This document shows positions 16,842-25,736 of a stretch of 64,000 nucleotides of DNA, one piece after another. Each line of letters begins with the position of its first letter. Within the stretch, counting starts at the first letter, position 1. Location of the stretch: positions 2,418,001 to 2,482,000 of the forward strand of contig NZ_JAWQJT010000002.1 in assembly GCF_033441515.1 (NCBI RefSeq). Reading direction: 5' to 3'. Below the pieces are notes generated by a model. It was given only the letters and a program-made list of their open reading frames with translations. It did not search any database and had not been told where the DNA came from. The stretch comes from Amycolatopsis solani (GTDB taxonomy: Bacteria; Actinomycetota; Actinomycetes; Mycobacteriales; Pseudonocardiaceae). A program made the position numbers and the translations under genes.

Positions 16842-17579
16842 CTATGCGCGGTAGCGGCCGCTGAGCACGCTCAGCACGTCGGCGTAGCGGCCTTCGGCCT
16901 CGGCGTTGCGCTGCCACTTCACGCGCTCGACGAGAACCTGCTCGGCCTTCGGGTCGGTCCCGAGCAGATCCATGACCTCGTCGAGGAAGTCCTCCAAAGG
17001 CATCGCCACCTCGGAGTTCTGCTGGTTCATCAGCGTGGTGCGGATGGCGGGCGGCACCAGCTCGATCACCTGGACGTTGCTGCCGGTCAGCTGCACCCGC
17101 AGGCTCTCGGTGTAGGAGTGGACGGCCGCCTTGGTGGCGTTGTAGGTCGGCGTGGCCGGCAGCGGCACGTACGCCAAGCCGGAGGTGACCGTCATGACGG
17201 TCGCGGCGGGCCGGGCGAGCAGGCCGGGCAAGAACGCGTGGATCAGCCGGATCGGGCCGAGCAGATTGACCTCGACGGTCCGCTCGGCGACGTCGAGCGC
17301 GGCCGGGTCGCGCAGGTCCTCGGGCTCCATGATGCCGGCCATCGTGATCAGGGTGTCCAGCGCCGGGTGGCGGGCAGTGAGCTCGTCACGGGCCTCGGTG
17401 ATCGATGCCGGGTCGGTGGTGTCGATGGTGATGGTGTCGAGGCCGTGCTCGGTGCGGATCTGCTGAAGCAGTTCGGTGCGGCGGCCGCCGACGATGACGG
17501 TGTTGCCGTCGGCCTGCAGGCGGAGGGCCAGTCCGAGGCCGATGCCCGAGGTGGCGCCGGGGATGAAGACGGTGTTCAC
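16842..17579 (-). CDS. SDR family oxidoreductase (DltE/YqjQ-like)
   Basis: A 245-residue short-chain dehydrogenase. Cofactor motif GATSGIG at residues 8-14, with GGRR at 31-34 suggesting NADP(H) preference; the catalytic set is Ser133, Tyr146 and Lys150 in TPTYNATKAAVHSY. The C-terminal part (about 185-245) is a helical extension, as in DltE-like dehydrogenases. It begins 60 bases after an XRE/MmyB regulator on the same strand, an arrangement very common in actinobacteria, where the regulator controls the adjacent SDR. The relic of a flavin monooxygenase follows it. Substrate unknown. Confidence 0.92.
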   Translation of the reverse strand: MNTVFIPGATSGIGLGLALRLQADGNTVIVGGRRTELLQQIRTEHGLDTITIDTTDPASITEARDELTARHPALDTLITMAGIMEPEDLRDPAALDVAERTVEVNLLGPIRLIHAFLPGLLARPAATVMTVTSGLAYVPLPATPTYNATKAAVHSYTESLRVQLTGSNVQVIELVPPAIRTTLMNQQNSEVAMPLEDFLDEVMDLLGTDPKAEQVLVERVKWQRNAEAEGRYADVLSVLSGRYRA

Positions 17580-17639
17580 GAAAAGTCCTTCCGGTGAAAA
17601 GGGTGGAGCGCCCGCGTTCGCGAGGTGGGGGAAATCGGC

Positions 17640-18479
17640 TCAGGAGAACTTCTGATGGCCGAGTACGTCGAGGAAGGCGAACTGCTCGAACCCGTCCGAT
17701 CCGGGCCGGGGCCGGAAAAGGACGAGCCGGTGACCGGTGGCCGGGCTCAGCACGACGTCGCATTGCAGGTCGAGTTCACCGACGAGCGGGTGCCGGATCA
17801 GTTTGGGTGCCGAGGTCAGCGCCGCGACGTGCTGCTGTGCCCACAGGCCGGCGAACTCGGTGCTGCGCCGCAGGAGATCGGCCACCAAGCCGTGCGCGAA
17901 CCGGTCACCCGGCGAGCGCTGGGCGACACCGGCGCGCAGGTCGGCCGCATAGGCCCGGCCGATGCGCTCGTGTTCGGCCGGATCGTTGCCGTCCCGCGAC
18001 GCGGGATCGGCGAACCAGCGCCACGTGACGTTGGATTCGTAACCGGGCAGCCCGGTCCAGACACCCAGCAGGTGCTCGGCGGCCCGGTTCTGCGCGACCA
18101 CGGTGAGCAGGTCGTCGGCCACCTGGGCCGGCGTGTGCCCGAGCGCGTCCAGCAGGTAGATCATGGCCGGGTCGACGTGGGCCAGCGGGGAGCGCGGCTC
18201 CGGTGGCTGCTGCCCGGCGAGGCGGAACAGGTAGTCCTGCTCGTCACCGGTGAGCCGCAGGGTGCGAGCGAGACTGGCCAGCGCCGCTGTCGACGGCGTA
18301 CGCACCCGGCCCTGCTCGAGCCGGGAATAGTAGTCGGGCGACAACGCGGCCAAGCTCGCCACTTCCTCCCGGCGCAAACCGGGGGTGCGGCGCCGGCCAC
18401 CACCGGGCAGCCCCACATCCTCGGGCCGCAGCCGTTCCCGCCGGTGCCGCAAGAACTCACCGAGCGCGTTGTCATCCAC
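17640..18479 (-). CDS. XRE-family regulator with MmyB-like ligand domain
   Basis: A 279-residue regulator of the group in which an N-terminal lambda-repressor-type HTH (about residues 1-75, with RREEVASLAALSPDYYSRLEQGR) is joined to an MmyB-like PAS-type domain (about 100-279). MmyB itself activates methylenomycin genes and this domain class binds acyl or small aromatic ligands (family knowledge). The FLRHRRERLRPEDVGLP start and the GLRREEVA block are diagnostic. It is the first gene of a two-gene unit with the SDR gene and probably regulates it. The 117-base space to the glycosyltransferase gene upstream on the same strand contains its promoter region. Confidence 0.92.
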   Translation of the reverse strand: MDDNALGEFLRHRRERLRPEDVGLPGGGRRRTPGLRREEVASLAALSPDYYSRLEQGRVRTPSTAALASLARTLRLTGDEQDYLFRLAGQQPPEPRSPLAHVDPAMIYLLDALGHTPAQVADDLLTVVAQNRAAEHLLGVWTGLPGYESNVTWRWFADPASRDGNDPAEHERIGRAYAADLRAGVAQRSPGDRFAHGLVADLLRRSTEFAGLWAQQHVAALTSAPKLIRHPLVGELDLQCDVVLSPATGHRLVLFRPRPGSDGFEQFAFLDVLGHQKFS

Positions 18480-18596
18480 GTCGACCTCCTTTCTCTCTGG
18501 CCTTTCTCCAGCATCTCCGTCCAGAACCGGGTCAGGAAGGTCAGGTTCTGCCTAGGTGCGCCATACCGTGGCTATCGCTTCCGTGCCGATACGGGG

Positions 18597-19721
18597 TCAC
18601 CGCGCGAAATCGCCGAGGCGGCGGCGCAGCGCCGGCCACACCTCGTCCGGCGTAGGGCGCCGGCCCAGCAGTTCGGACGCCGCTTCCGCTCGTGTTCGCA
18701 GGGACGGCTCGTGCAGCATCGCCGACACCGCCGCGGTGAGGGTGGCCGGATCCTCGCAGACCGTGCCGGCTCCGAAACCGGAGACGAGGGACGCCACGAG
18801 TGGCTGGTTCGCGATGCGGGGCACGAAGACCAGGGGCAGGCCGCGGGACAGCGCGGCGAGCGTCGTGCCCGAGCCGCCCGCGGTGACCACGGCCTGGACC
18901 CGGTCCAGCAGCTGGCTGATCGGGGCGAACGAGACGACGTGGACGCGGCCGGCTTCGCCCCCGACCTGTTCGGGCGTCACGGTGAACCCGCTCGTGACCA
19001 GGGCGTTGGCGCCGGCGTCGAGCACACCGCGGACGGCGGCGCCGAGCAGTTCCGGATCTTCCACGACCGTGCCGAGGGTCACCAGCACCACCAGACGCCC
19101 GTCGTCGAACGCGGGCACGTCCATTCGTGCCGAGGTGTCGTACGGGCTGGTCCCGATCGCCATCGCGGCGCCTTCGCCGCGGGGGTGCTGTTCGAGCCAT
19201 TCCGGCCACAGCTGGACGGTCGCCAGCCGGGCGGGCATGGCCAGCTCGCGCTGTTCCAACGCCATCACCAGGCCACTGTGGAGAGCCGCGTCGACCGGAG
19301 TGGCCGGGCTGTGCACGAAGCTCACCCACGGGATGTCGAGCCGGCGCGCGACCAGCGGCGCGACGTAGTCCCACATCTCCGCGACGATGACGTCCGGGCG
19401 CTCGTCGGCGACCACTTCGCACAGCTCGTCGAAGGCGAGGTCCGCGCGGGTCGTGGTGAACAGGGCGACGGTCGTGTCGAGAAGGCGGTCGCTGTCGGTG
19501 CGGTAACCGACAGCGTCCTGTCCGAACCGGCGGTCGTTCTCGGCGAGGACCTCGGGCAGCGACGGCCGGAGGGCGCGTACGGCCAGGCCGTCGACTGTCC
19601 CGTGCAGCTCGTCCGAAGTCACGACCACCGCCTCGTCATCGGCCGCGACCGCCGCCTTGGCGAGCGGAAGCATCGGCAGCAGGTGGCCGTAGGCGGGAAA
19701 AGTGGTGAAGAGCGCTTTCAC
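18597..19721 (-). CDS. Glycosyltransferase, macrolide GT1 type
   Basis: A 374-residue nucleotide-sugar glycosyltransferase of the GT-B fold, family GT1, the type that decorates macrolides, other secondary metabolites or lipids, or inactivates macrolides. The N-terminal domain starts ALFTTFPAYGHLLPMLPLAKAA, the acceptor side; the C-terminal donor-binding signature is VVTAGGSGTTLAALSRGLPLVFVPRIANQ, where the common HxGxGT His is replaced by Ala-Gly-Gly. GTG 19721 was chosen because the family N-terminus begins at KALFTTFP. A TetR gene lies 160 bases upstream on the same strand and may control it, suggesting self-resistance or detoxification. No biosynthetic cluster is nearby. Confidence 0.88.
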   Translation of the reverse strand: MKALFTTFPAYGHLLPMLPLAKAAVAADDEAVVVTSDELHGTVDGLAVRALRPSLPEVLAENDRRFGQDAVGYRTDSDRLLDTTVALFTTTRADLAFDELCEVVADERPDVIVAEMWDYVAPLVARRLDIPWVSFVHSPATPVDAALHSGLVMALEQRELAMPARLATVQLWPEWLEQHPRGEGAAMAIGTSPYDTSARMDVPAFDDGRLVVLVTLGTVVEDPELLGAAVRGVLDAGANALVTSGFTVTPEQVGGEAGRVHVVSFAPISQLLDRVQAVVTAGGSGTTLAALSRGLPLVFVPRIANQPLVASLVSGFGAGTVCEDPATLTAAVSAMLHEPSLRTRAEAASELLGRRPTPDEVWPALRRRLGDFAR

Positions 19722-19881
19722 GCAAAACCTTTCGGGCAAGGGAACGGAGGCTTTGTCCGAGACCCTGGGCCACGCCACCGTCCGATCTCCACCGCCCGCC
19801 GTGCCCACCGGTGCTCACTGCTGCCCACCGGCCCACTCCTGCGCGACGCGATCGGTGGTCCCGCGGCCGCGTCCGGCACGC

Positions 19882-20508
19882 CTAGGGCCCGATCAGGGCG
19901 CTGGGCAACGCGTCGTTGAGCCAGGCTTCGGAGGCGTCCAGTGTCCAGCCGAGGTCGTCGGTGCGGATGAAGTAGGCCGCGTTGCACAGGTGCAGCCAGA
20001 GCAGGTCAGTGGCGTGGGAAACGTCCATGCCGTCGCGGAGCGCGCCCATTTCCGCCAATCGACGGGCGGTCAAGGCCAGCCCGCCGCGCATGCTGTCGTG
20101 GGCGATCCGGAGGATTTCGCGCACACTCGGCTCCTGAGGAGCGGCGGCGACGACCTGTCGCATCAGGCCCGACCACTGCTCGAACTTGACCCGGGTGGCG
20201 TGCACGATGAAGCCGATCAGCTCTCGCGGCTCTTCGATCGACTCGATCCGGGCCAGGATGGCCGGGACGTCCTCGGCCGTGGTGCCGGACTCGACAAGCG
20301 TGCGGAGCAGTCCGTGTTTTCCTCCGCCGACCGCGTAAACGGTGGCCGGAGCGACACGGGCCATCCGGGCGATCTCTTCGACCTTCGTGTCGAAGTATCC
20401 CTTCCGGACGAACAGGTCGCGCGCCGCGTCCACAATGGCCTGACGGGTGAGCTGGGCGTATTCGCTCCTCCTGCCCGATGGGGCACTGCCGGCGTGCTCG
20501 CGAACCAC
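19882..20508 (-). CDS. TetR-family transcriptional regulator
   Basis: A 208-residue TetR-type regulator. The N-terminal HTH lies at about residues 20-65 (RQAIVDAARDLFVRKGYFDTKVEEIARMARVAPATVYAVGGGK); the helical ligand domain follows to the end. It is divergent from the STAND ATPase gene and a near-perfect 30-bp inverted repeat (20529-20558) sits between them, so autoregulation and control of the ATPase/HIT unit are likely. The glycosyltransferase gene downstream on the same strand may be read from the same promoter. Confidence 0.92.
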   Translation of the reverse strand: MVREHAGSAPSGRRSEYAQLTRQAIVDAARDLFVRKGYFDTKVEEIARMARVAPATVYAVGGGKHGLLRTLVESGTTAEDVPAILARIESIEEPRELIGFIVHATRVKFEQWSGLMRQVVAAAPQEPSVREILRIAHDSMRGGLALTARRLAEMGALRDGMDVSHATDLLWLHLCNAAYFIRTDDLGWTLDASEAWLNDALPSALIGP

Positions 20509-20528
20509 GTCGTCGATCTTAGCTGCTA

Positions 20529-20558
20529 CTGTTCGTCAGAGCCAGCTCTGACGAACAG
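20529..20558. promoter_or_regulatory. Perfect 14+14 inverted repeat, TetR operator
   Basis: Arms CTGTTCGTCAGAGC (20529-20542) and its exact reverse complement (20545-20558) flank a two-base spacer. It begins 20 bases upstream of the TetR start (minus strand) and ends 85 bases before the ATPase start (plus strand), the classic position for a TetR autoregulatory operator. Confidence 0.82.
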
Positions 20559-20643
20559 ACCTCGCTCTGCGGGGGTGGGGCGGGCGGTGCGGGGCGGACC
20601 TGCGATGCGGTCCGGGTACCGAACCGGACGAAAGGAGCGCCGG

Positions 20644-22728
20644 GTGGTTGCGACGGGTTTGGCGGCCCGCCTGGCCGAAGCGCGAGCCGGAGCGCTGGTG
20701 GGCCGGGAGCCGGAACGGGCGGTGCTCGACCGGATGCTCTCGGGGGCGGCCGACGCGCCGCTCGTGGCGTACGTGCACGGTCCCGGCGGCATCGGCAAGT
20801 CCTCGCTGCTGCGCTACGCCGCCCGGCAGGCCGAGCTCGCGGGGCGGCGGGTGGTGCCGGTCGACGCCCGGTTCCTCGACGCGGATCCGCGTCGCCTCGA
20901 GGAGGCCGCCACTCCGGCCTGCGCCGAGCCGGGCACCGTACTGCTCCTCGACACCTTCGAGCGGTGCCAGCCGCTCGAGTCGTGGCTGCGCGACACCTTC
21001 CTGCTCCGGCTGGCCGAGGGGGCTCTCGTGGTCCTGGCGAGCCGGGTCGCTCCGGATGCCGAGTGGTCGCTGGATCCGGGCTGGACGCCGCTGTTCACCG
21101 GGCTGGCCCTGCAGCCGCTGGATGCCGCCCAGTCCGATGCCCTGCTCGCCGCCCGCGGTGTGCCCGCCGGGCAGCGCGAGGCGTTCGTCGCGTTCGCCGG
21201 GGGCAGCCCGCTGGCCCTCTCCCTCGCCGCGTCGGTGCCGCTCGCGGCGCCGGACGCACCGTGGAAGCCGACCGGGGACGTGCTGAAGACCCTGGTCGAC
21301 CGCCTGGTCGGCGACGTGCCGGGCACGGCCCACCAGCGAGCCCTCGAAGTCGTCGCTCAGGCTCACGTGACCCGCGAGTCGTTGTTGCGCACGGTACTGG
21401 CGGAGGAGGAAACCGCGGCGGTGTTCTCCTGGTTGCGGCAGCAGCCCCACATCGAGACCACGCCGGAAGGGCTGCACCCGCACGATGCCGTGCGGACCAC
21501 GCTCGCGGCCGACCTGCGCTGGCGAGACCCCGAGCGTTACGACGACATCCGCGTCCGGATCTCGGTCGCGGCCCTGCAGGCGGTGCGTGCGGCCGCGGAG
21601 GACGACGCGCTGCTGCGGGCCGCGGAGTGGATGTTCCTCTGCCGCGCCCGAAGCGGCCCCGACCACCCGTACGACTGGCGGGCGCATCGCCACATCGAAG
21701 ACACCCCGCTTCGGCCCGCCGACGTGCCCGATGTGCTGCGCATGGCCGAGGCAGCCGAGGGCCCGGCTTCCGCGGCCGCGGTCGCCCACTGGGTCCATCG
21801 GCAACCGGAGGGTTTCCGCGTCTACCGCAGTGCGGGAACCCCGGCCCCCTTGGGGTTCATGGCCATCCTGCACCTGGCCGTGCCGCTGCCCGAGGACCGG
21901 TCGGCGGACCCGGTGGTCGCGGCGGTCTGGGACGTCGTGGCCGCGGTCGCTCCACTGGGACCGGGCGAACACCTGGGTATCCGGCGGTTCGCCGTGTACC
22001 CCGGCCGGCACCAGCGGCCGTCGCCGCTGATGGATCTGATCAGCCGGCGCACCATCGCGGAGGAGATGCGCACCCGCGGCCGCGCGGTGACCTTCACCGT
22101 CTTCGAAGACGGTGAACGGTGGCGGGCCTATCTCGCGGAGGCCGGGCTGCGCGAGGTGGCGGTCGTGGACGTCGGCGGGCGGAGCCAGCACGTGTTCGGC
22201 CGGGATTGGCGGCTGCAGACGGTGGAACAGTGGGTGGAGCACCGGGTTCGCACCGTGGCCCCGCCGGTGGCCACGTGGCCGGCGGCTTCGCCGTCCGAAC
22301 AGCCGGTGGGCCGGCCGCGCCGCGCGGCGTTCGAAGAGGGCGTGCTGGAGGCGCTGCGCCGGTGGCACGCTCCCCGCGAGTTCGCGACCAGCGTTCTGCT
22401 GCGCTCGTCCCTCGTGCCGCCGGATTCGGCCGACCCGGTGGCGGACCTGCGTGCCGCCATCATCACCGCGCTCGACGCGCTGCAGGTCGACCCGGCCGGC
22501 GTCAAGGCGCACGAAGTGCTCACCGCGACGTACATCGCGGCTCCTCGCACCCTCAAGGCAGCTGCCCGCCGGCTCGGCGTGCCCTACGGCACCTACCGGC
22601 GCCACCTCGCGACGGCCAAGGACCGGCTCATCGAGCAGCTCCTGAGCCCCGCGGACGCCGTCGTCATCGGTGCACGGGTGTCGCGCGCCGGCCACCCCGC
22701 CCCACGGAGGCCCGAACATGTCGGCTGA
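20644..22728 (+). CDS. STAND-type ATPase with C-terminal HTH-like tail
   Basis: A 694-residue P-loop protein. Walker A is GPGGIGKSS at residues 46-54 and Walker B is VLLLDTFE with Asp103, followed by the order of elements of a STAND/NACHT-like ATPase (about 20-330). A middle region (about 390-560) looks like an acyltransferase-type alpha/beta domain. The C-terminal end (about 600-675) carries TLKAAARRLGVPYGTYRRHLATAKDRL, a helix-turn-helix of sigma-region-4 appearance. AAAGGAG at 20631-20637 supports GTG 20644. It is divergent from a TetR gene across a strong operator and overlaps the HIT gene by 11 bases. It is probably a ligand-gated regulator; I do not recognise a named homologue. Confidence 0.78.
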   Translation: MVATGLAARLAEARAGALVGREPERAVLDRMLSGAADAPLVAYVHGPGGIGKSSLLRYAARQAELAGRRVVPVDARFLDADPRRLEEAATPACAEPGTVLLLDTFERCQPLESWLRDTFLLRLAEGALVVLASRVAPDAEWSLDPGWTPLFTGLALQPLDAAQSDALLAARGVPAGQREAFVAFAGGSPLALSLAASVPLAAPDAPWKPTGDVLKTLVDRLVGDVPGTAHQRALEVVAQAHVTRESLLRTVLAEEETAAVFSWLRQQPHIETTPEGLHPHDAVRTTLAADLRWRDPERYDDIRVRISVAALQAVRAAAEDDALLRAAEWMFLCRARSGPDHPYDWRAHRHIEDTPLRPADVPDVLRMAEAAEGPASAAAVAHWVHRQPEGFRVYRSAGTPAPLGFMAILHLAVPLPEDRSADPVVAAVWDVVAAVAPLGPGEHLGIRRFAVYPGRHQRPSPLMDLISRRTIAEEMRTRGRAVTFTVFEDGERWRAYLAEAGLREVAVVDVGGRSQHVFGRDWRLQTVEQWVEHRVRTVAPPVATWPAASPSEQPVGRPRRAAFEEGVLEALRRWHAPREFATSVLLRSSLVPPDSADPVADLRAAIITALDALQVDPAGVKAHEVLTATYIAAPRTLKAAARRLGVPYGTYRRHLATAKDRLIEQLLSPADAVVIGARVSRAGHPAPRRPEHVG

Positions 22729-23230
22729 GCGGATTCCGGGCTCGTCGTCCGAACCCGCGGACCTGGTGGGCTGCGTGCCGTGCGACATGATGCGCGGGCG
22801 AGTTCCCCTGCCCGGCGGGCAGATCCACGCAACGCCGCGTTGGCTGGTCATGCACGTGCTCGGCACGTTCGGCCTGGGAGCGCTGGCCGTGGTGCCGCGG
22901 CGGCACGTCGTCCACGTCGCGGACCTGGTGGACGAGGAAGCCGCCGAACTGGGCGGCTTGCTCTCGGAGGCCGCCGCCGTGGTCACGGCGCTGACCGAGC
23001 CGGTGCAGGTCTACACGTGCCAGTGGTCGCACACCCACGGCGAAGCCGCCCACATCCACTTCATCCTCCAGCCGATCCGGCGCTCCGACATGGAGCGCCA
23101 TCCCGGGCGGCTGGGCCCGGTGCTGCAGTCGGCCATGTTCACCGCGGAGAACAAACCCGGCCCGGCCGAGGTGGCAGCGTTCGCCGAGCTCGCCCGTACG
23201 GCGTTCGCCCAGCGGCGCACGGCGCGGTGA
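22718..23230 (+). CDS. HIT-family protein with incomplete histidine triad
   Basis: A 170-residue histidine-triad-fold protein; the family hydrolyses or transfers nucleotidyl groups. The N-terminus carries the usual CVPCDMMRG Cys pair (metal or structural), GALAVVPRRHVVHVADL matches the core sheet, and the active-site strand reads EAAHIHFILQP. The first two His of the HxHxH triad are there, including the expected nucleophile, but the third is Ile. An earlier HTHGEA may contribute. ATG 22718 has GGAGG in front and overlaps the end of the ATPase gene, so the two proteins are coupled and may cooperate. Activity with a two-His site is uncertain. Confidence 0.85.
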   Translation: MSAERIPGSSSEPADLVGCVPCDMMRGRVPLPGGQIHATPRWLVMHVLGTFGLGALAVVPRRHVVHVADLVDEEAAELGGLLSEAAAVVTALTEPVQVYTCQWSHTHGEAAHIHFILQPIRRSDMERHPGRLGPVLQSAMFTAENKPGPAEVAAFAELARTAFAQRRTAR

Positions 23231-23266
23231 GCGCTGGGGAAAATGCCGCGGCCGATGCCGGAAGCG

Positions 23267-23914
23267 TCACTTCGGCTCGTCGGTCCGGTGGGCCGCGGCG
23301 CCGGCGAAGAAGGTGCGGCCGCTCATCATCATGAGCGGCTGGTGCGCGGCCATCAGCCGGCCGCGGATCGGGGAGTCCCGGAACTTCGGGTCGAGTTGGA
23401 ACTCGGCCGCCAGCGACCACCAGGTGACCGGCACGATGCCCGACATGACCATGCGCTGGATCGCCGTCTCGTGCGCCTGCGCGCTCGTGGTGGCGGTGGC
23501 GTCCGCCACGACGTAGACCTCGTAACCCGCACGCAGCGCGGCGAGCGAAGTCTGCAGGACGCAGCCGTCGGTGGCGATCCCGCCGATGATCAGCCGGTTC
23601 CGGCCCGCGTCCCGCACCGCTCGCGCGAAGCCTTCGTCGAGGAACGCGTTGAACGCCTCGCCGCCGGTGCGCACGATCACCGGGATGTCCCCGATGGCTT
23701 CGGCCAATTCCGGGTACAGCGGTCCCGAAGGCCGCGAGTCGGCGCCGTTGGTGACCACGAGTTCCGCGCCGTACGACCGCGCCGTCCGGGCCAGGCCCAC
23801 CACGTTGTTGATGTGCTCCCCGAGGTCGTGCGAGCGCAGGACGTTGGCGAAGCCGACCGCGTAGTCCACCAGCACCACGGTGCTGTCGTCGGGGGTCAGG
23901 GGTTCGATGTTCAT
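23267..23914 (-). CDS. Isochorismatase-fold cysteine hydrolase (YcaC-like)
   Basis: A 215-residue cysteine hydrolase of the isochorismatase superfamily, closest in layout to YcaC. Asp17 in VVLVDYAVGF and Cys118 in GGIATDGCVLQT are the expected catalytic pair; the YcaC-typical SGPLYPEL (63-70) and a long C-terminal region with TWWSLAAEFQLD are present. I do not see an obvious Lys at the third catalytic position (the region reads VIVRTGG). ATG 23914 fits the family start; the upstream part of the frame is unrelated. It lies alone between the HIT gene (convergent) and a TetR gene on the same strand 106 bases upstream. Substrate unknown. Confidence 0.88.
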   Translation of the reverse strand: MNIEPLTPDDSTVVLVDYAVGFANVLRSHDLGEHINNVVGLARTARSYGAELVVTNGADSRPSGPLYPELAEAIGDIPVIVRTGGEAFNAFLDEGFARAVRDAGRNRLIIGGIATDGCVLQTSLAALRAGYEVYVVADATATTSAQAHETAIQRMVMSGIVPVTWWSLAAEFQLDPKFRDSPIRGRLMAAHQPLMMMSGRTFFAGAAAHRTDEPK

Positions 23915-24020
23915 CAGGTGCCGCCTTTGCTTGACGTAGCGACGAAGTCGGATCGCGGGCGCCGTCCTCTCGCCGCGATCCTGCCCCTCGTCGCTGCCCG
24001 ATCGCCACGGTTCGCTGTGC

Positions 24021-24626
24021 TCAGCCGGGTCCGGGGGTGCTCGCCCACGACAGCAGGCGGTCGAGACAGAGGTCCAGCCCGGCTTCCAGGTGTTCCGTGG
24101 AGCCGGTGGAGAGCAGGACGGTGACACCGCCCTGGATGGTGCCGATCACGGCCGCGGCGGTGCGGTCGGGGTCGAGTCGCGGGTCGGCCTCGCCGGCCGC
24201 CTGGGTGGCCTCGATACCGGCCCGGATGCACTCCTGCCACCGTTTCACCAGTTGTGCCGCAACGGCTTGCGAGGCCGGGCTGTGGCGGCCGACGTCGGAG
24301 ATCAGCACCCCGAGCGGGCAGTACAGACCCTGGTCGCGGTACTGGCTGACGATGAGGTCGCGCCACGCTTCCCAGGCCGCGCGCGAGGTGAGCTCGTCGA
24401 GGTACGGCCGCTGGCCCTCGAACACGCGGTCGGCTTCGTGTTCGGCGACCGCCAGCAGGAGCTCTTCCCGGCCTTCCGCGAAGTAGTGGAACAGCTGGCC
24501 TTTCCCGGTGCCGCTGCGCCGGCCCACGTCGTCGAGGGTGACGGCGTTCAGGCCGCGTTCCCGGATCTCGGCCGCGGCGGCCTCGACGATGCGCAGGCGG
24601 GTCGCCGCACCCTTCTTCGTGGTCAT
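24021..24626 (-). CDS. TetR/AcrR-family transcriptional regulator
   Basis: A 201-residue TetR regulator. HTH at about residues 8-55 (TRLRIVEAAAAEIRERGLNAVTLDDVGRRSGTGKGQLFHYF), the GTGKGQLFHYF variant typical of regulators next to quinone reductases and acyl-group sensors. The ligand domain contains GLYCPLGVLISDVG, with a Cys that could sense electrophiles (inference). ATG 24626 was chosen over the longer frame because the HTH starts at once. It is divergent from an MDR-family reductase across a 49-base space holding an inverted repeat, so repression of that gene is likely. Confidence 0.92.
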   Translation of the reverse strand: MTTKKGAATRLRIVEAAAAEIRERGLNAVTLDDVGRRSGTGKGQLFHYFAEGREELLLAVAEHEADRVFEGQRPYLDELTSRAAWEAWRDLIVSQYRDQGLYCPLGVLISDVGRHSPASQAVAAQLVKRWQECIRAGIEATQAAGEADPRLDPDRTAAAVIGTIQGGVTVLLSTGSTEHLEAGLDLCLDRLLSWASTPGPG

Positions 24627-24634
24627 GGAAAAAG

Positions 24635-24650
24635 TGTACTTGCAGGTACA
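24635..24650. promoter_or_regulatory. Imperfect palindrome, TetR operator candidate
   Basis: TGTACTTGCAGGTACA is a 16-bp inverted repeat with one mismatched pair, flanked by A and T runs (24629-24633 and 24651-24655) that extend the symmetry. It sits 8 bases upstream of the TetR start and 25 bases before the MDR reductase start. Confidence 0.68.
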
Positions 24651-24675
24651 TTTTTCGCGGCCTAGCTTCGGCCGC

Positions 24676-25632
24676 ATGAAAGCGATGGTCGTCAGTGAAG
24701 CCGGGGGACCGGAAGTGTTGCGGCTGCAGGAACGGCAGGCCCCTCGGCCGGGCCCGGGAGAGGTCCTGGTGGACGTCCGGGTCGCGGGCGTGAACTTCTT
24801 CGACGTCGGTGTCCGCCGCGCACGGCTGGCCGAAGTGCCGGGCATGGAAGGCGCCGGCGTGGTCGCGGCGGTGGGCGAGGGGGTCGACGAGTTCGCCCCG
24901 GGAGACCGGGTCGCGTGGCTGACGATCGAGACCCACGCCAGTTACGCGGAGCAGATCGTGCTTCCCGTCGCCACGGTCGTCGCGGTGCCGGACGCCATCG
25001 ATGACGAGACGGCCGCGGCCGTGCTGCTGCAGGGCCTGACCGCCCACCACCACTGCACCGTCTGCCACCCGGTGCGGCCCGGGGACGTCACGCTCGTGCA
25101 CGCCGCCGCCGGCGGGGTCGGGCTGTTGCTGACCCAGCTGATCAAGGCCCGTGGAGGCACCGTGATCGGCCTCGTGTCGCGGCCCGAGAAGGCCGGGATC
25201 GCCACCGCCGCGGGCGCCGATCACGTCGTGGTCTCCACGGGTGCGGCGTTCGTCGAGCCGGTGCTGGAACTGACCGGGGGTGCGGGGGTGCACGCGGTGT
25301 TCGACGGTGCGGGCGGGCCGACGTTCGCCGCGTCGCTGGAGGTGTTGCGGACCCACGGCACGATGGTGTTCTACGGGCCGCTGATCGGTGACGTGCCGAC
25401 CATCGCGATGAACGAGATCCCGCGCAGCACCCGGCTCACCTACGGCACGCTCCCCGATCACATCCGTACTCGCGAGGAGCTCGTCGGGCACGCGGCCGAG
25501 CTGTTCGGGCTGGTCGAGAAGGGCGAGCTGGTCGTGCGGATCGGCAGCCGTTACCCGCTGGCCGAGGCGGCCAGGGCCCACGCGGACCTCGAGTCCCGGG
25601 CGACGACCGGGAAACTGCTGCTGATCCCGTGA
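24676..25632 (+). CDS. Zinc-independent MDR oxidoreductase (quinone reductase type)
   Basis: A 318-residue medium-chain dehydrogenase/reductase of the quinone oxidoreductase (QOR/crotonyl reductase) branch, NADPH-dependent. The N-terminal GroES-like domain starts MKAMVVSEAGGPEVLRLQE; the cofactor loop is VHAAAGGVGLLLTQL near residue 142, with SRPEK at the strand end suggesting NADPH. The zinc-ligand residues of alcohol dehydrogenases are missing. The frame is open upstream but ATG 24676 gives the family start. It is divergent from the TetR gene and likely derepressed by its ligand. Two more enzymes follow on the same strand after a 104-base gap. Confidence 0.92.
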   Translation: MKAMVVSEAGGPEVLRLQERQAPRPGPGEVLVDVRVAGVNFFDVGVRRARLAEVPGMEGAGVVAAVGEGVDEFAPGDRVAWLTIETHASYAEQIVLPVATVVAVPDAIDDETAAAVLLQGLTAHHHCTVCHPVRPGDVTLVHAAAGGVGLLLTQLIKARGGTVIGLVSRPEKAGIATAAGADHVVVSTGAAFVEPVLELTGGAGVHAVFDGAGGPTFAASLEVLRTHGTMVFYGPLIGDVPTIAMNEIPRSTRLTYGTLPDHIRTREELVGHAAELFGLVEKGELVVRIGSRYPLAEAARAHADLESRATTGKLLLIP

Positions 25633-25736
25633 CGGTGGTGCCGCGGGACGGGCAGCACTGGGCCCGGGTGGGCACTGTCCGGCATGGAGATCGAGCAGGG
25701 GGCGAGGGCAGGCTCGCGGGAGCGGAAGGGAGTTCG

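Noticed and set aside
18597..19721. Macrolide biosynthesis cluster member
   Set aside because: No polyketide synthase, sugar-activation or other tailoring genes are in the window; only the P450 fragment 18 kb away.
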